9,135 bases of DNA from positions 1 through 9,135 of the forward strand of contig JALZVA010000089.1 of NCBI GenBank assembly GCA_023301335.1, written 5' to 3'. Positions 7,621-9,135 of the stretch are shown here, one piece after another (the stretch's first letter is position 1; each line of letters begins with the position of its first letter). The position numbers and the translations under genes were made by a program. This DNA comes from Akkermansiaceae bacterium. Its GTDB lineage: Bacteria; Verrucomicrobiota; Verrucomicrobiia; Verrucomicrobiales; Akkermansiaceae. The notes under the pieces are model-generated. The model was not told the DNA's origin, made no database searches, and was given only the letters and a program-made list of their open reading frames with translations.

Positions 7621-7699
7621 ACCTCTTCGTCTATTACTCCTCCTCTCATTGTTTCTCCTATTGCAAAGGTCTCATTCCTCTCTATAGACTTAAACGGTG

Positions 7700-9135
7700 A
7701 TGAACAGGTTAAGTGTAGATGGCAAATTTTTTAAACAGGATGGTCACCGAGTCTGGATAAAATGTGTCACCTACGGCCCGTTTCCTGACCCTCTCCCAGA
7801 TCACGATGCTGAGCTTTCTCGTATCCGAGCAGCAGGCTTCACCTCCATCAGAGTTTACACTCCGCCATCGCCTGCATTATTAGAGGCTGCCACTGCGCAT
7901 GACCTCCTTCTTTTTGCCAGTGTCCCTTGGCAATGGTCAAGAGTCTTCCTCGGTGAAGAAGCTGAAAGCTTTTGGCATGAAGGAAGAATAAAACTTTTAC
8001 ATGAACTTTCCATCTGGGGTAGTCACCCACAGGTGGTGGCGATCTATATCGCCAATGAAATCCCCGCAGAAATTGCACGTTGGCAAGGCTATGAAAAAAC
8101 CCGAGAAGCGCTAGACGCTCTGATCTTGGAACTTCGGGAGAAGTTTCCTCACCTTCTCTATGCCTATTCCAACTTCCCTACCTCTGAATACCTAGAGCCT
8201 CAGGAAGCGGACTTTACAGCCTTTAATGTATACCTCGAAACACAGCAAAAACTAGAAGACTACCTCCGCCACCTTCATCATGTGGCAGGAGACAGACCCG
8301 TTCTCATCTCAGAATTCGGCCTCGATACACAACGGCATGGCGAACAAGAACAAGCCAATCTGTTAGACTGGCAACTCTCCACCATGAGAAGGACTGGCAC
8401 TGCCGGAGCGACTATCTTTGCCTGGTCTGATCGATGGAGGAACGGAAACCTAACAGTTAAAGACTGGAGCTTTGGCCTCACCCGCCCTAATGGCTCTAAC
8501 AAACCTGCCATTCAGGCCATTGCCAATTCATATCCTCTGCCCACGCTCTCTCGTGTCCCAATGATCTCTGTCATTGTTTGCGTTCACAATGGCGCCGAAC
8601 GAGTCCTCCCCTTTTTAGAAATGGCGCACCAGGTCAACTACCCTTGCTACGAGGTCCTCATCATTGATGACGGCTCCAGCGATCAGTTAGATGCAGTCTG
8701 CTACGCTTATCCATTTGTGAAGTATCTCAGGCAAGACCACTCAGGACTTAGTGCGGCTAGAAATTTAGGCGCTCGAAAGGCCAAGGGGGATATTTTCGCT
8801 TACACCGATGACGACTGTGTTCCAGATTTAGATTGGCTTTACTGGCTTGCAAGAGCTTACGAAGAAATCGAGTGCGACCTCTGCGGAGGTCCAAATCTTG
8901 CCCCTTTACCCATTGATGAAGACGAAGCGGTGGTTGCTTCCGCACCAGGCGCACCCTCCCATGTGATGTTTTCTAGTACCTTAGCAGAACATATCCCCGG
9001 ATGTAATCTAAGCGTCACACGAGGAGCGTTTGAACTGATTGGTGGATTTAGTGAGCGTTATTGGGTCGCAGGAGACGATGTTGATTTCTGTTGGAAAGCC
9101 CAGAAGCTTAACTTACGTATTGGTTTTCATGGCTC
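7700..9135 (+). CDS. Glycoside-hydrolase-like TIM barrel fused to family 2 glycosyltransferase (3' partial)
   Basis: The frame opens at ATG 7700 and stays open for 478 codons to the window edge, so the C-terminus is missing. Residues 1-280 resemble clan GH-A hydrolases (GH2/GH5-like barrel). They hold a short beta-strand start (LSVDGKFFKQDGHRVWIKCV), GFTSIRVYTPP (46-56), the acid/base motif YIANE (Glu120), FNVY (175-178), the nucleophile-like LISEFG (Glu205) and FAWSDRW (240-246). No signal peptide precedes it. Residues 288-478 form a GT-A family 2 domain: ISVIVCVHN (289-297), VLIIDDGSSD (319-328), GLSAARNLGARKAKGDI (349-365), the metal-binding TDDDC (369-373), PGCNLSVTRGAFELIGGF (433-450) and GDDVDFCWK (458-466). 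The transferase part looks active. The barrel keeps both glutamates, but whether it cleaves or only binds glycan is unknown. The role is inferred as envelope or exopolysaccharide synthesis. Minus-strand frames across it are shadows. The start has no Shine-Dalgarno. Confidence 0.88.
   Translation, partial: MNRLSVDGKFFKQDGHRVWIKCVTYGPFPDPLPDHDAELSRIRAAGFTSIRVYTPPSPALLEAATAHDLLLFASVPWQWSRVFLGEEAESFWHEGRIKLLHELSIWGSHPQVVAIYIANEIPAEIARWQGYEKTREALDALILELREKFPHLLYAYSNFPTSEYLEPQEADFTAFNVYLETQQKLEDYLRHLHHVAGDRPVLISEFGLDTQRHGEQEQANLLDWQLSTMRRTGTAGATIFAWSDRWRNGNLTVKDWSFGLTRPNGSNKPAIQAIANSYPLPTLSRVPMISVIVCVHNGAERVLPFLEMAHQVNYPCYEVLIIDDGSSDQLDAVCYAYPFVKYLRQDHSGLSAARNLGARKAKGDIFAYTDDDCVPDLDWLYWLARAYEEIECDLCGGPNLAPLPIDEDEAVVASAPGAPSHVMFSSTLAEHIPGCNLSVTRGAFELIGGFSERYWVAGDDVDFCWKAQKLNLRIGFHG

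Noticed and set aside
7848..8954. Three minus-strand frames of 65-77 codons in the right-hand region
   Set aside because: All lie opposite the continuous 478-codon hydrolase-transferase frame, which carries conserved motifs throughout.

Overview
The window looks like chromosomal DNA from a Gram-negative-type bacterium, moderately AT-rich. The presence of lpxD implies a lipid A outer membrane. A membrane-anchored kinase-like/LamG-like protein, a lack of Shine-Dalgarno motifs in front of every gene, and glycosyltransferase-rich content are compatible with the PVC group, perhaps Verrucomicrobia. That placement is an inference from style, not proof. I see no tRNA, rRNA, CRISPR array, insertion sequence or phage gene.

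Layout. (1) 168-2012, minus: a protein with a kinase fold that has lost its catalytic residues, a Ser/Thr/Ala-rich linker, one membrane span and a LamG-like domain, so a probable transmembrane pseudokinase. (2) 2013-2430: a 418-base divergent spacer with no convincing gene. (3) 2431-3225, plus: a secreted protein of unknown family split by two compensating frameshifts, either a decaying gene or two sequence errors. (4) A hairpin at 3247-3272, then lpxD (minus), transcribed divergently from nadK (plus) across about 210 AT-rich bases. (5) nadK converges with a group 1/GT4-like glycosyltransferase (5425-6657, minus). (6) 6658-6919: a divergent promoter region. (7) 6920-7534, plus: a small secreted or lipoprotein-like protein made of 11-residue LEA/apolipoprotein-like repeats, with five near-identical 66-base tandem units, followed by a strong intrinsic terminator. 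(8) 7700 to the window end, plus: the first 478 codons of a large protein joining a glycoside-hydrolase-like TIM barrel to a family 2 glycosyltransferase.

How they fit together. Several genes concern the cell envelope: lipid A acylation (LpxD), two sugar-transferring proteins and three exported or membrane proteins. NadK is cytosolic housekeeping. The genes are mostly single units in alternating orientation rather than one operon, so a joint pathway cannot be claimed. The least ordinary items are the transmembrane pseudokinase, the repeat protein and the hydrolase-transferase fusion. I do not see clear proof of a new multi-gene system.
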